Assembly (NCBI RefSeq): GCF_014654205.1
Contig: NZ_BNAW01000043.1
Coordinates: 1 to 64,000, forward strand
Direction of reading: 5' to 3'
DNA length: 64,000 bases
From: Amycolatopsis bullii
Lineage (GTDB): Bacteria > Actinomycetota > Actinomycetes > Mycobacteriales > Pseudonocardiaceae
Every line of letters starts with the position of its first letter. Positions within the stretch are counted from its first letter, which is position 1. The translations under genes and the position numbers were made by a program. The notes under the pieces were generated by a model. It was not told the origin of the DNA. It worked only from the letters and a program-made list of their open reading frames with translations, and made no database searches. Shown here in pieces: positions 17,716-26,389 of the stretch.

Positions 17716-18762
17716 CTACGTCTCCAGGATCACCTCCTGGGCGCCGCAGCGGCACCGCGGGTGCGGCGGCCAGCGCCGGTGGCGGATGCGGCCGTCGAAG
17801 GCGTCGATCTCGAGCGTCGCGTTCCACGCCGGTGGGGCCGGCGCGCTGGGCGAGAGCAGCCGCATCGCCTGGGCGACGGCCAGCGACGCGCAGGACTGGA
17901 CCGCGCCGAGGTCGGGCCGCTGGTGCCGGCCGGCGAGCTGCCCGGCGACGCGCGGCCAGCACGGGTCGAGGTCCGTGCGGTGCAGGTCGGCGCAGCGCAG
18001 GCACGAGCTGCGGCCCGGCACGACCAGCGGCCCGACGATGCCCGTGCCGTCGCGGACGCGCGCCGCCAGGTGCGGGACGCCGTCGCCCATCAGCTCGGCG
18101 ACGAGTTCGGGAGCCGGCACGACGGCGTCAGTGAGCAGGGCGAGGTCCGGGTAGCGGTCGTGCAGGCGGGTGACGCGGACGTGGGGATCGACCCGGCGGA
18201 GCAGGTCGGCGAGGGCGTGCCGCCGGGACCGGCCCAGGTCCGCGGCGGTGAAGCCGGAACCGAGGTCGTGCTCGGTCACCGTGCCGGACAGCTGCAGCTC
18301 GACGTGCCCGATGCCGGCGTTGGCCAGCAGCACGGCGACCGCCACCGCCACCCGGCCCTCGCCGTGCACGGAGACCGCGGCGGCGCGGCGGCGGTCGGCC
18401 ATGGCCGGCTGGTGGTGGCGCGCTCGCAGCGACCAGAGGCCGGGCTCGCCGCGGAAGCCCGGGCCGTCGGGCCGGCCGGCGTCGGTGACCAGGCCGAGCG
18501 CGGTCAGTTGCCGCAGGAGCGTCCGCAGCTGGTCGCGGTGTTCGCTCTCCGCGAGCAGGAGCCGGTCGACGGGTTTGCTGCCGTCGAGGGCGCGCAGCTT
18601 CGCGACGAGGTGCGGGGAGAGGTTTTCGACGATCACGCCGTGGCGCGGATCGAGGCCGATCTGGATCTCCCGGGGGCCGCGTTCGAGCACGGTGAGGCCC
18701 GGGAGCAGGGCAGGGTGGGCCGGCAGGAGGACCGGGGGCATGTCCGCGGTGTCGAGGATCAT
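17716..18762 (-). CDS. ThiF/E1-like protein, apparently degenerate
   Basis: A 348-residue protein with a ThiF/MoeB-like fold. An N-terminal half resembling a leader-binding domain (about 15-110, RQIQIG-type strands) precedes a Rossmann-like region (VHGEGRVAVAVAVLLANAGIGHV). The structural zinc cysteines are kept (CLRC in the middle, and Cys337/Cys339 in RCRCG). The usual ATP-binding aspartate and arginine of active E1 enzymes are not seen (QLSGTV replaces the acidic strand end), so adenylation activity is doubtful. The locus equals Rv3196 of M. tuberculosis. ATG 18762 chosen (MILDTADMPP). Probably an operon with the ABC1 kinase. Confidence 0.75.
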   Translation of the reverse strand: MILDTADMPPVLLPAHPALLPGLTVLERGPREIQIGLDPRHGVIVENLSPHLVAKLRALDGSKPVDRLLLAESEHRDQLRTLLRQLTALGLVTDAGRPDGPGFRGEPGLWSLRARHHQPAMADRRRAAAVSVHGEGRVAVAVAVLLANAGIGHVELQLSGTVTEHDLGSGFTAADLGRSRRHALADLLRRVDPHVRVTRLHDRYPDLALLTDAVVPAPELVAELMGDGVPHLAARVRDGTGIVGPLVVPGRSSCLRCADLHRTDLDPCWPRVAGQLAGRHQRPDLGAVQSCASLAVAQAMRLLSPSAPAPPAWNATLEIDAFDGRIRHRRWPPHPRCRCGAQEVILET

Positions 18763-18822
18763 GTTCGCAGGATCGCACCCGGCGGTGACCGGGAAGCCTC
18801 GGAAGACGCCGGATCGGCCGAG

Positions 18823-18852
18823 TTGTCCACAAGTGGAACCGGCTGTGGACAA
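18823..18852. promoter_or_regulatory. Inverted pair of DnaA boxes
   Basis: TTGTCCACA (18823-18831) and its complement TGTGGACAA (18844-18852) form an inverted pair within 30 bp, flanked by GAGT and CTCG extensions that match the pair at 16.3 kb. They lie in the 149-bp divergent promoter region between the ThiF-like gene and the metallopeptidase gene. Confidence 0.7.
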
Positions 18853-18911
18853 CTCGGGTCTGTGACCTCAAGGCGCTCGGAGTTGTCGGTGCCTGGCCTT
18901 ACCGTTGTCGG

Positions 18912-19502
18912 GTGGTCGAAGCACGGATGCCCTCACTGAGAGGCCGGGGGGAAACGAACCCCTCGTCGGACACACCCGGACACAAGGTCGAAGTGCGGCG
19001 CAGCCAGCGCCGGCACCGGACGGTCACCGCGTATTGGAATGACGACACGCTCGTCGTGCTCATCCCCGCGCGGATGACCAGGGCGGAGGAGAAACACTGG
19101 GTCGCCGAGATGGAGCGCAAGCTGCAGCGCTCGGAGCCACGTCGGCCGGCGTCCCCGAAGACGTCGGACGAAGCCCTGCTCGCGCGCTGCGCGCTGCTGT
19201 CGGGCAAGTACCTGGGCGGCACCGCGGTGCCGGCGAGCGTCCGCTGGGTGCCGCCGATGCGCACGCGGTGGGCCTCCTGCACGCCGGTCGACGCGACCAT
19301 CCGGGTCAGCGAACGGCTGCGGAAGGTGCCTCCGTGGGTGCTGGACTACGTGCTGGTGCACGAGCTGGCGCACCTGCGGGAGCCCGGGCACGACGCGGCT
19401 TTCTGGGCGTTGGTGCAGCGGTATCCGAAGACGGAACGGGCGATCGGGTACCTGGAGGGGCTGTCGGCCGCTGCCGGGTGGGGCATCTCCACGGAGGACT
19501 GA
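18912..19502 (+). CDS. YgjP/DUF45-type zinc metallopeptidase
   Basis: A 196-residue protein of the YgjP-like/SprT-like metallopeptidase group. The zinc motif is HELAH at 150-154 with the third ligand likely His160 (REPGHDAAFW), preceded by RWASCTP typical of the family. The GTG at 18912 was used; ATG 18927 is an alternative. Divergent from the ThiF-like gene, sharing the DnaA-box promoter region. Substrate unknown; E. coli YgjP is only poorly characterised. Confidence 0.87.
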   Translation: MVEARMPSLRGRGETNPSSDTPGHKVEVRRSQRRHRTVTAYWNDDTLVVLIPARMTRAEEKHWVAEMERKLQRSEPRRPASPKTSDEALLARCALLSGKYLGGTAVPASVRWVPPMRTRWASCTPVDATIRVSERLRKVPPWVLDYVLVHELAHLREPGHDAAFWALVQRYPKTERAIGYLEGLSAAAGWGISTED

Positions 19503-19791
19503 GGGGGTGAGGTGGCCGGGGTGGCCTGCTTCTGGGCGGGTTGCCCCGGCTGGTTCGCTCGCCCCCGGGCTGCGGGCCGAGGGCTGGGGGCCGGGAGGAG
19601 AGGAGGCCCTGGGTTGAGAGCTGGGACCGGGGCAGGCCATGAGGGAGCGGGCCGGGACCGCGAGCTCGGGGACGCCAGGACGGGAGTGGCACGCTGGGTT
19701 GATGTCCGGGCCGGGAGCTGAAAGGGCGAGCTCGAAGGGCCCGGGCGGGGAGAGGTGTGGTGGGTGGTCGGTGGCGCGGGGCTGGACAGAA
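19503..19791. other. Intergenic G-rich stretch
   Basis: About 290 bp of purine-rich sequence (runs such as GGGGGCCGGGAGGAGAGGAGG) after the metallopeptidase. No ribosome site or protein-like frame stands out. With the hairpin to its right it separates two convergent genes. Confidence 0.5.
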
Positions 19792-19839
19792 GAAGGCCGG
19801 TGACCCGTCCACCGCAGTGGGGGAGGGGCACCGGCCTTC
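19792..19839 (-). terminator. Terminator of the DUF2342 gene
   Basis: Perfect arms GAAGGCCGGTG and CACCGGCCTTC are separated by a long 26-base loop; read on the minus strand it is followed by TTCTTCTG. It lies 36 bp after the DUF2342 stop codon. Confidence 0.55.
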
Positions 19840-19874
19840 CGAGGTTCCGGAGCTCCGAGAGCGAGCAGCTCAGC

Positions 19875-21236
19875 TCAGGACTGCTTGCCGCCCTCTTCCG
19901 AAGGAGGCTCGTCCTTCTTCTCGTCCTTCTCCGCGCGTTCGGCCTGCTCCGTGCGCTCCAGCTCCGCGATCGGGTCGAGGTCGTCGATCGAGCCTGCCGA
20001 CCCCACTCGGTCGGCGAAGTCGATCGGCTCGTCCAGGTCCTCGGCCGTCGGCATGAGGTCCGGGTGGGACCAGAGGCCGTCGCGCTTCTCCGTGCCGTGG
20101 CGGTCGCCCACCAGCTTCCACAGGTTCGACGCGTCCCTCATGCGGCGGGGGCGCAGCTCCAAGCCGACCAGGGTGGCGAACGTCTGCTCGGCCGGGCCGC
20201 CCGTTGCGCGGCGGCGGCGCAGCGTCTCGCGCAGGGCGTCCGCTCCCGGCAGGCGGTCGCCCACCGCTTCGGCCACCACCACGTCGACCCAGCCCTCGAC
20301 CAGGGCCAGCAACGTCTCCAGGCGCCTCAGCGCCGCCTTCTGCTCCTCGGTCGTCTGGGGCTCCAGCAGCCCCGAGGACATCGCCTCTTCGATGCTCGCC
20401 GGGTTCGCCGGGTCGATCCGGCCGGCCAGGGACTCCAGCGCGGACGTGTCCACCGAAATCCCGTGGGCGAACTCCTCGACCGTCGCCAGCAGGCGCTGCC
20501 GCAGCCACGGCACGTGCGTGAACAGGCGCTGGTGCGCGGCCTCGCGAGCGGCCAGGAACACCAGGATCTCGCTGTTCGGCAGCTCCAGGCCCTCGGCGAA
20601 CTTCTCGATGTTCGCCGGCAACAGGGCCGACGTGCCGGCCGGGGCCAGTGGCAGGCCGATCTCCGTCGAGGTCAGCATCTCCGAGGCCAGCTGGGCCAGC
20701 GCGTTGCCGAGCTGGGAGCCGAAGGCCATGCCGCCCATCTGCCCCATCATCTGCAACAACGGACCCGCGGCCTGCTTGGCCTCCTCGGGCAGCGCCTCCA
20801 TCCAGGCGCCCGAGACCTGCCGGGCCACCGGGTCGCACAGGCGCTGCCACGTCGGGAGCGTCTTCTCCACCCAGGACCGCGGCGACCAGGCGACCGTCGA
20901 CGTCGCCCCGGCCGGGAACACCGTCGCCGCGTCGAGCCAGAGCTCGGCCAGGTGGGCCGCGTCGCGGACCGCCGCGTTCGCGTCGTCACCACCTCGGAAG
21001 CCGAGCTTGCTCTCGCCGGTGTTGCCCGCGCTGCCCAAGGTCTGGAGGGCGATCTGCTTGGCGAGGTCGTAGTTCACCGGCCCGCTGGAGCTGCCGGCCT
21101 GGCTGAGCATCTGGCCCAGCTGGCTCAGCATCTGCCCGAGCTGGTTGAAGGCCTCGGCGCCGGAGGGCTCCGAGGGGTCGTTCTCACCTCGTTTGTCGGG
21201 ATCGGAAGGTCCGAAGCCGAACGGGGGTTTGCTCAT
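19875..21236 (-). CDS. DUF2342 zinc-dependent metallohydrolase-like protein
   Basis: A 453-residue protein with the DUF2342/TIGR03624 hallmark AAREAAHQRLFTHVPWLRQRL in its middle and FAHGISVD after it. Homologous structures have a metalloprotease-like fold. The N-terminus is a Gln/Met-rich helix (FNQLGQMLSQLGQML) and the C-terminus is a highly charged acidic/Lys tail. ATG 21236 (MSKPPFGFG) was chosen because the upstream frame overlaps the promoter of the divergent PDZ protease gene. Matches Rv3195 in the conserved mycobacterial order. Biological substrate unknown. Confidence 0.87.
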   Translation of the reverse strand: MSKPPFGFGPSDPDKRGENDPSEPSGAEAFNQLGQMLSQLGQMLSQAGSSSGPVNYDLAKQIALQTLGSAGNTGESKLGFRGGDDANAAVRDAAHLAELWLDAATVFPAGATSTVAWSPRSWVEKTLPTWQRLCDPVARQVSGAWMEALPEEAKQAAGPLLQMMGQMGGMAFGSQLGNALAQLASEMLTSTEIGLPLAPAGTSALLPANIEKFAEGLELPNSEILVFLAAREAAHQRLFTHVPWLRQRLLATVEEFAHGISVDTSALESLAGRIDPANPASIEEAMSSGLLEPQTTEEQKAALRRLETLLALVEGWVDVVVAEAVGDRLPGADALRETLRRRRATGGPAEQTFATLVGLELRPRRMRDASNLWKLVGDRHGTEKRDGLWSHPDLMPTAEDLDEPIDFADRVGSAGSIDDLDPIAELERTEQAERAEKDEKKDEPPSEEGGKQS

Positions 21237-21325
21237 GTGTCCACCGTACGCGGGTCGAAGCCCGCTCAGCGCGTCAACCGTGGCCTTCACCGGGAAGCGA
21301 ACGCGGTCACCGTACGCTGTCGGGC

Positions 21326-22432
21326 GTGACCAAGTCCTCCGAGGAGACCGCCCCCGCGAAGCGCGCCCCGGAACCGGCGCCGGAGCCGGCCGGCGAGGCC
21401 CGCCGGATGACCCGCCGTGGCTGGACACTGGTGGTCAGCGGCTCGCTGTTCCTGATCTTCGTGGTGCTCGGCTCGGTCGTGCCGGTGCCGTTCGTCGCCA
21501 TCAGCCCCGGGCCGACCTACGACACGCTGGGTCGCGACGCGGCGGGCAACCCGGTCATCCAGGTCACCGGACACGAGACCCACCCGACCACCGGCGAGCT
21601 GCGGATGACGACCGTCTCCCTGCACGACGGCGTCACCCTCTTCCAAGGGCTCGGCTTCTGGGCGAGCGGCCGGTACGCGCTCGCCCCGCGCGAGGAGTAC
21701 TTCAAGCCCGGCGAGACGAACGAGCAGGTCAAGCAGGAGAACATCCAGCAGCTGCAGGACTCCCAGACGAACGCCCAGGTCGCCGCCCTGCGCAAGCTCG
21801 GCTACCCGATCAAGGTGCTGGCGAAGCAGATCGTCTCCGGCAGCCCGGCCGACCACGTGCTCTCGCCCGGCGACAAGCTGATCACCGTCAACGGCAAGAA
21901 GATCGTCGAGGCCGCCGACGTGCGGGCCGCGCTCACCGGCACCCTGCCCGGCCAGACCGTGCAGATCACCTTCCAGTCCGACGGCCAGCCCGAGCGGACC
22001 GTGCCGCTCACCCTCGCCGCGCGCCCCGACCGCAAGGAGGGCTTCATCGGCCTCACCGCGGTCGACCGCGCCGACGCGCCGTTCACCGTCAACATCTCCC
22101 TGCAGGACGTCGGCGGCCCGTCGGCCGGCCTGATGTTCACCCTCGCCATCATCGACCGCCTGCAGTCCGGCGACCTCGCGGGCGGACGGCACATCGCCGG
22201 CACCGGCGAAATCACCGAGACCGGCGAGGTCGACCCGATCGGGGGGATCTCGTTCAAGGTCGTCGGGGCCCGCGAAGCCGGCGCCACCGACTTCCTGGTG
22301 CCCGCGCACAACTGCCCCGAGGCCAAGACCACCGCGCCCGCCGGGCTCAACCTCATCAAGGTGTCCACACTGGACGACGCGCTCGCCCAGCTGGCCAACC
22401 TGAAGGCGGGGCGGCCGACGGCGTCCTGCTAG
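21326..22432 (+). CDS. YlbL-type membrane-anchored PDZ/Lon-like serine protease
   Basis: A 368-residue protein with one N-terminal membrane anchor (about 33-55), a PDZ domain (about 155-225; IVSGSPADHVLSPGDKLITVNG) and a C-terminal Lon (S16) proteolytic domain. The catalytic dyad is Ser266 in GGPSAGLM and Lys311 in ISFKVVGA. The enzyme should degrade proteins on the outer face of the membrane. GTG 21326 gives a short basic leader. Matches Rv3194c. Its stop codon overlaps the convergent PPA1309-like gene by four bases. Confidence 0.93.
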   Translation: MTKSSEETAPAKRAPEPAPEPAGEARRMTRRGWTLVVSGSLFLIFVVLGSVVPVPFVAISPGPTYDTLGRDAAGNPVIQVTGHETHPTTGELRMTTVSLHDGVTLFQGLGFWASGRYALAPREEYFKPGETNEQVKQENIQQLQDSQTNAQVAALRKLGYPIKVLAKQIVSGSPADHVLSPGDKLITVNGKKIVEAADVRAALTGTLPGQTVQITFQSDGQPERTVPLTLAARPDRKEGFIGLTAVDRADAPFTVNISLQDVGGPSAGLMFTLAIIDRLQSGDLAGGRHIAGTGEITETGEVDPIGGISFKVVGAREAGATDFLVPAHNCPEAKTTAPAGLNLIKVSTLDDALAQLANLKAGRPTASC

Positions 22433-22968
22433 GGCAGCAGCGTGGCCTTCAGCGCTTCGACCAGGTTCGGCGCCAGGTCGGGGCTTTCCACGACCTCGTC
22501 CATGGACTCCTCCGTGCCCATCCCGCGCAGCCGCATCACGCACGCGCCTTCCCCGTCGCGCAGGACGGCCGCGACCAGGCGCGCCTCCGTGCGCTGCGGG
22601 TGGTCGGCGGCCGCGCGGCGGAGGCTCTCCGCGTCCGCCTCGGCGACGTCCGGCAGCTCCGACTCCGAACCCGGCGGCAGCACGATGATCTCCTGCGCCA
22701 GCGCGCAGCCGATCACCAGATCCGGCCAGGCGATCCGGCCCAGCGCCTCGGCCAGGTCGCCCTCGGGCAGTGCCTCCTGGGCCACCGGCGTCAGCGGGTT
22801 CGCCCGGTCGAGCTGCCCGGCCAGCTCCGGCTGCTCGTCCAGCAGCGCCGCCGTCGGCACCAGCGCGAACAGCTGCGGCGGCTGGTCCCAGCCGCCCGCG
22901 GCCATGAACTCCTCGATCTCACGGGCGAGCGCGGCCACGCCGGCCTGTCGCGCTTCGTTCGCTGCCAT
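22429..22968 (-). CDS. PPA1309 family hypothetical protein
   Basis: A 179-residue cytosolic protein with WDQPPQLFALVPTA and DLVIGCALAQEIIVLPP, matching the actinobacterial PPA1309 family usually found next to the UPF0182 gene, as here. No catalytic motif is visible. ATG 22968 was chosen; GTG 22974 two codons upstream is possible. Divergent from UPF0182 with a 149-bp gap, convergent with the PDZ protease gene (4-bp overlap). Function unknown. Confidence 0.85.
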   Translation of the reverse strand: MAANEARQAGVAALAREIEEFMAAGGWDQPPQLFALVPTAALLDEQPELAGQLDRANPLTPVAQEALPEGDLAEALGRIAWPDLVIGCALAQEIIVLPPGSESELPDVAEADAESLRRAAADHPQRTEARLVAAVLRDGEGACVMRLRGMGTEESMDEVVESPDLAPNLVEALKATLLP

Positions 22969-23117
22969 GCGCACATCGTGTCAGGTCGGCCGGCGCCGCG
23001 ACGCCGCGAGTCCGGTTTGGGCGGGTCCCGGGAACTTCACCGGGCATCCGTAGAGTTAGGGAATCAGGGGGCGCACGCGCCCCTGCTCGAGTATTGACGA
23101 AGACAGGAGCGTGTGCC

Positions 23118-26114
23118 GTGGCGACTCGGCCCCCGGTGAGCCTGCCGAAGCTGTCCCGGCGGAGCCGGATCCTCCTCATCATCGCCGCGGTGATCGTGCT
23201 GGCGCTGTTGCTCGGGGCCCGCCTCCTCGACACGTACGTCGACTGGCTGTGGTTCGGCGAAGTCGGCGCGCGGTCGGTGTTCACCACCCAGCTGGTGACC
23301 CGGATCATCCTCTTCTTCGCGGTCGGGTTGCTCGTCGGCGGCGCGCTCGCGATCAGCCTGATGATCGCCTACCGGACCCGCCCGGTGTTCGTGCCGATCT
23401 CCGGCGCCGACGACCCGCTGGCGCGCTACCGCTCCGCGATCGTCGCCCGCATCCGCCTCTTCGGCGTCGGCATCCCGGTGCTCACCGGCCTCATCGCCGG
23501 CCTGTCCGCCCAGGGCGACTGGCAGGTCGTGCAGCTGTTCCTCAACGGCACCTCGTTCGGCCAGACCGACCCCGAGTTCGGCAACGACGTCGGCTTCTAC
23601 GCCTTCGACCTCCCGTTCATCAACTGGCTGCTCGGCTGGCTGTTCATCACCGTCGTCATCTCCTTCTTCGGCGCGCTGATCTCCCACTACGTCTTCGGCG
23701 GCATCCGCCTGGCCGGCAAGGGCGGCCAGCTCGCCGGGCCGACCCGCGCGCAGCTCGCCATCACCGTCGGCCTCTTCGTGCTGCTGAAGGCGGTGGAGTA
23801 CTTCTTCGACCGGTACAACCTGCTGCTGTCCGACCGCGGGATGCCGCTGTTCGTCGGCGCCACCTACACCGACCTCAACGCGGTGCTGCCCGCCAAGCTG
23901 ATCCTGCTGTGCATCTCGGTGATCTGCGCGATCGCGTTCTTCGCCGGTGCTTTCCTGCGCAACCTGCAGCTTCCGGCCATCGCACTGGTGCTGCTGATCC
24001 TGTCGAGCATCCTCGTCGGCGTCGCCTGGCCCGCCGTCCTCGACCAGTTCTCGGTGAAGCCCAACGCGAACGAGAAGGAAGCGGCGTCCATCCAGCGCAA
24101 CATGGACGCCACCCGCCGCGCCTACGGCCTCACCGACGTCCAGTACCAGCCCTACACCGGCAAGTCGGACGCCACCCCGGACCAGATCAAGGCCGACACC
24201 GGGACGATGTCGAACATCCGGCTGCTCGACCCGAACGTCCTCTCCGACACCTTCACCCAGCGCGTCGGCCGCGAGAACTTCTACGGCTTCCCGGCCAAGC
24301 TGGACATCGACCGCTACACCGTCGGTGGCGTGACGCAGGACTACATCGTCGCCGCCAAGGAGATCAAGACCGAGGGCCTCACCGGCAACCAGACCAGCTG
24401 GATCAACAAGCACCTCGTCTACACCCACGGCAACGGCTTCGTCGTCGCCCCGGCCAACACGATCGACCGCGCCGTCAAGGACGCCAACTCCGACGGCGGC
24501 TACCCGATCGCGACGACCAGCGACACGCAGAACCCGGCGGGCGCCGGCTCGGCCGGATCCGGCCAGCCCGGCATCGAGGTCAAGGAACCGCGCATCTACT
24601 ACGGCGAGCTGTCCGCCGCCGAGTCCGACTACGCCATCGTCGGCGGGAACGGCGCGCCCGGCGAGTACGACACCGCCACCGACCGCTACACCTACAAGGG
24701 CTCCGGCGGCGTCTCGGTCGACAACTGGTTCAACCGCCTCGCCTTCGCGGCCGAGTACGGCGAGCGCAACATCCTGTTCTCCGATGCCATCGGCGACGGC
24801 TCCCGGATCATGTACAACCGTGACCCGCGCGACCGCGTCAGCAAGGTGGCGCCGTGGCTGACCCTCGACGGCGACCCGTACCCCGCGGTCGTCGACGGCA
24901 AGATCCAGTGGATCATCGACGGCTACACCACCCTCAACAACTTCCCGTACGCCCAGCAGACCCAGCTCGGCGCGGCCACGAACGACTCCCTCAACGGCGT
25001 CGCCCGCCAGGCCAACAGCTCCATCAACTACATCCGCAACTCGGTCAAGGCCACCGTCGACGCCTTCAACGGCACCGTGACGCTGTACTCCATCGACGAC
25101 AAGGAACCGGTCCTCAACGCCTGGGAGAAGGTCTTCCCCGGACTCGTGAAGCCGAGCTCCGAGATCTCCCCGGACCTGCGCGCCCACTTCCGCTACCCCG
25201 AAGACCTCTTCAAGATCCAGCGTGAGCTGCTGTCGCGCTACCACGTCAGCAACCCGCAGGAGTTCTACTCGCAGCAGGCCTTCTGGAGCGTCCCGCAGGA
25301 CCCGACCGCCGAGGGCGGCTCCAACCCGGCCGCGGCCGGCGCGGCCAACCAGCCCGGCTACTACGTCCTCGCGGACGCCCCGGGGCAGAGCAAGCCGACC
25401 TTCCAGCTGACCAGCTCGCTGACCGGCCTCCAGCGGCAATACCTCGCGTCCTGGATGTCGGTGTCCTCCGACGCCCTCGACTACGGCAAGATCCGCGTCC
25501 TCCAGCTGCCCAGCGCGGCCACCGGGGCAACCCAAGTCGACGGGCCCGTCCAGGTCCAGAACCGGTTCCAGAGCGACTCCCGCGTCGCCCAGGACCGGAC
25601 CCTCTTCAACAACCCCAACGTCACCCCCATCTACGGGAACCTGATCACGCTGCCGGTCGCCAACGGCTTCCTCTACGTCGAACCCGTCTACATCCGGCAG
25701 CGCACCCAGCCCAGCTATCCGCAGCTGGCCCGCGTCCTCGTCTCCTACGGACCCAAGGTCGGCTACGGCGCCACCCTCCAGGAAGCCCTCGACCAGGTCT
25801 TCGGAGCGGGCACCGGCGAGGCCACCACCACCCCACCCCAAGCCGGGCAGCCGACCACCACACCGCCGTCCTCCACCAACCCGACGACCACCCCGCCCGC
25901 GAACAACGGCGGCGGCAACGCGGCCCTCGACCGGGCGGTCGCCGACATCCAGTCCGCGCTCGCCAAACTGAAAGCCGCCCAGCAATCCGGCAACTTCACC
26001 GACCAAGGCGCCGCACTGGCCGCCCTCGACGCGGCCGCCCGGGCCTACGAAGCAGCCAAGACCGCAGCCCCCGGGACCAGCACCCCACCGTCCAGCACCC
26101 AGCCCGGAGGGTGA
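23118..26114 (+). CDS. UPF0182 family large membrane protein
   Basis: A 998-residue protein with seven N-terminal transmembrane helices (about 20-310; early WLWFGEVGARSVFTTQ motif), a long extracellular domain (VGRENFYGFPAKLDIDRYT, NWFNRLAFAAEYGERNILFSD, PWLTLDGDPYPAVVDGKIQWI) and a Thr/Pro-rich linker before a final acidic/Ala helical tail. This is the full UPF0182 layout (Rv3193c). The GTG start has GGAGCG nine bases upstream. Function unknown. The initiator tRNA gene begins 67 bp after it. Confidence 0.95.
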   Translation: MATRPPVSLPKLSRRSRILLIIAAVIVLALLLGARLLDTYVDWLWFGEVGARSVFTTQLVTRIILFFAVGLLVGGALAISLMIAYRTRPVFVPISGADDPLARYRSAIVARIRLFGVGIPVLTGLIAGLSAQGDWQVVQLFLNGTSFGQTDPEFGNDVGFYAFDLPFINWLLGWLFITVVISFFGALISHYVFGGIRLAGKGGQLAGPTRAQLAITVGLFVLLKAVEYFFDRYNLLLSDRGMPLFVGATYTDLNAVLPAKLILLCISVICAIAFFAGAFLRNLQLPAIALVLLILSSILVGVAWPAVLDQFSVKPNANEKEAASIQRNMDATRRAYGLTDVQYQPYTGKSDATPDQIKADTGTMSNIRLLDPNVLSDTFTQRVGRENFYGFPAKLDIDRYTVGGVTQDYIVAAKEIKTEGLTGNQTSWINKHLVYTHGNGFVVAPANTIDRAVKDANSDGGYPIATTSDTQNPAGAGSAGSGQPGIEVKEPRIYYGELSAAESDYAIVGGNGAPGEYDTATDRYTYKGSGGVSVDNWFNRLAFAAEYGERNILFSDAIGDGSRIMYNRDPRDRVSKVAPWLTLDGDPYPAVVDGKIQWIIDGYTTLNNFPYAQQTQLGAATNDSLNGVARQANSSINYIRNSVKATVDAFNGTVTLYSIDDKEPVLNAWEKVFPGLVKPSSEISPDLRAHFRYPEDLFKIQRELLSRYHVSNPQEFYSQQAFWSVPQDPTAEGGSNPAAAGAANQPGYYVLADAPGQSKPTFQLTSSLTGLQRQYLASWMSVSSDALDYGKIRVLQLPSAATGATQVDGPVQVQNRFQSDSRVAQDRTLFNNPNVTPIYGNLITLPVANGFLYVEPVYIRQRTQPSYPQLARVLVSYGPKVGYGATLQEALDQVFGAGTGEATTTPPQAGQPTTTPPSSTNPTTTPPANNGGGNAALDRAVADIQSALAKLKAAQQSGNFTDQGAALAALDAAARAYEAAKTAAPGTSTPPSSTQPGG

Positions 26115-26140
26115 CGTCGGTAACCCGAACGGCACCTGCT

Positions 26141-26170
26141 TTGCACCCCCGCGAAACGAGGGCGTAAGGT
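26141..26170 (+). promoter_or_regulatory. Promoter of the first initiator tRNA gene
   Basis: TTGCAC at 26141-26146 and TAAGGT at 26165-26170 are spaced 18 bp, a fair SigA-type promoter ending 11 bp before the tRNA 5' end. Confidence 0.55.
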
Positions 26171-26181
26171 AGGTGCCACGA

Positions 26182-26255
26182 CGCGGGGTGGAGCAGCTCG
26201 GTAGCTCGCTGGGCTCATAACCCAGAGGTCGCAGGTTCAAATCCTGTCCCCGCTA
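26182..26255 (+). tRNA. tRNA-fMet (CAT), initiator, CCA not encoded
   Basis: A 74-nt cloverleaf. The anticodon is CAT within CTGGGCTCATAACCCAG; the three G-C pairs next to the loop and the unpaired first position (C1 opposite U72) mark an initiator tRNA. The T arm is CAGGTTCAAATCCTG. The next bases are CAG, so CCA must be added enzymatically. Identical in its 74 nt to the copy at 28568. Confidence 0.97.
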
Positions 26256-26263
26256 CAGAGGTT

Positions 26264-26305
26264 GGGAGGGGTGTGCTCGCCAAAGTCGGCGAGCCGCCCC
26301 TCCTT
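26264..26305 (+). terminator. Terminator after the first tRNA-fMet
   Basis: A GC hairpin (GGAGGGGTGTGCTCGCC with GGCGAGCCGCCCCTCC, minor mismatches) with an AAAGTC loop, followed by TTCG. It begins about 9 bp after the tRNA. Confidence 0.7.
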
Positions 26306-26313
26306 CGCATTTG

Positions 26314-26373
26314 TTCTGGGGGTCGAACCCCCAGACCCCCGCCAGGGGGGCTTCGCCGCCCCTGGACCCCCCG
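26314..26373. repeat. Dispersed C/G-run repeat, copy A
   Basis: About 60 bp built from nested palindromes: GGGGGTCGAACCCCC, then CCCCCGCCAGGGGGGC, then a CTTCG turn and a C-rich arm. A close copy lies at 38702-38762. Each copy directly follows the terminator of a stable-RNA gene. Confidence 0.85.
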
Positions 26374-26389
26374 GTGTCTGGCTGGGTTG

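Noticed and set aside
16264-18852. Replication origin
   Set aside because: The DnaA boxes are only four, split over 2.6 kb, without an AT-rich unwinding region or dnaA/dnaN genes nearby.
23064-26240. A 1058-codon minus-strand frame opposite the UPF0182 gene
   Set aside because: It is antisense shadow: Gly/Val/Arg-rich, without domains or a start site, opposite a gene with clear family motifs.
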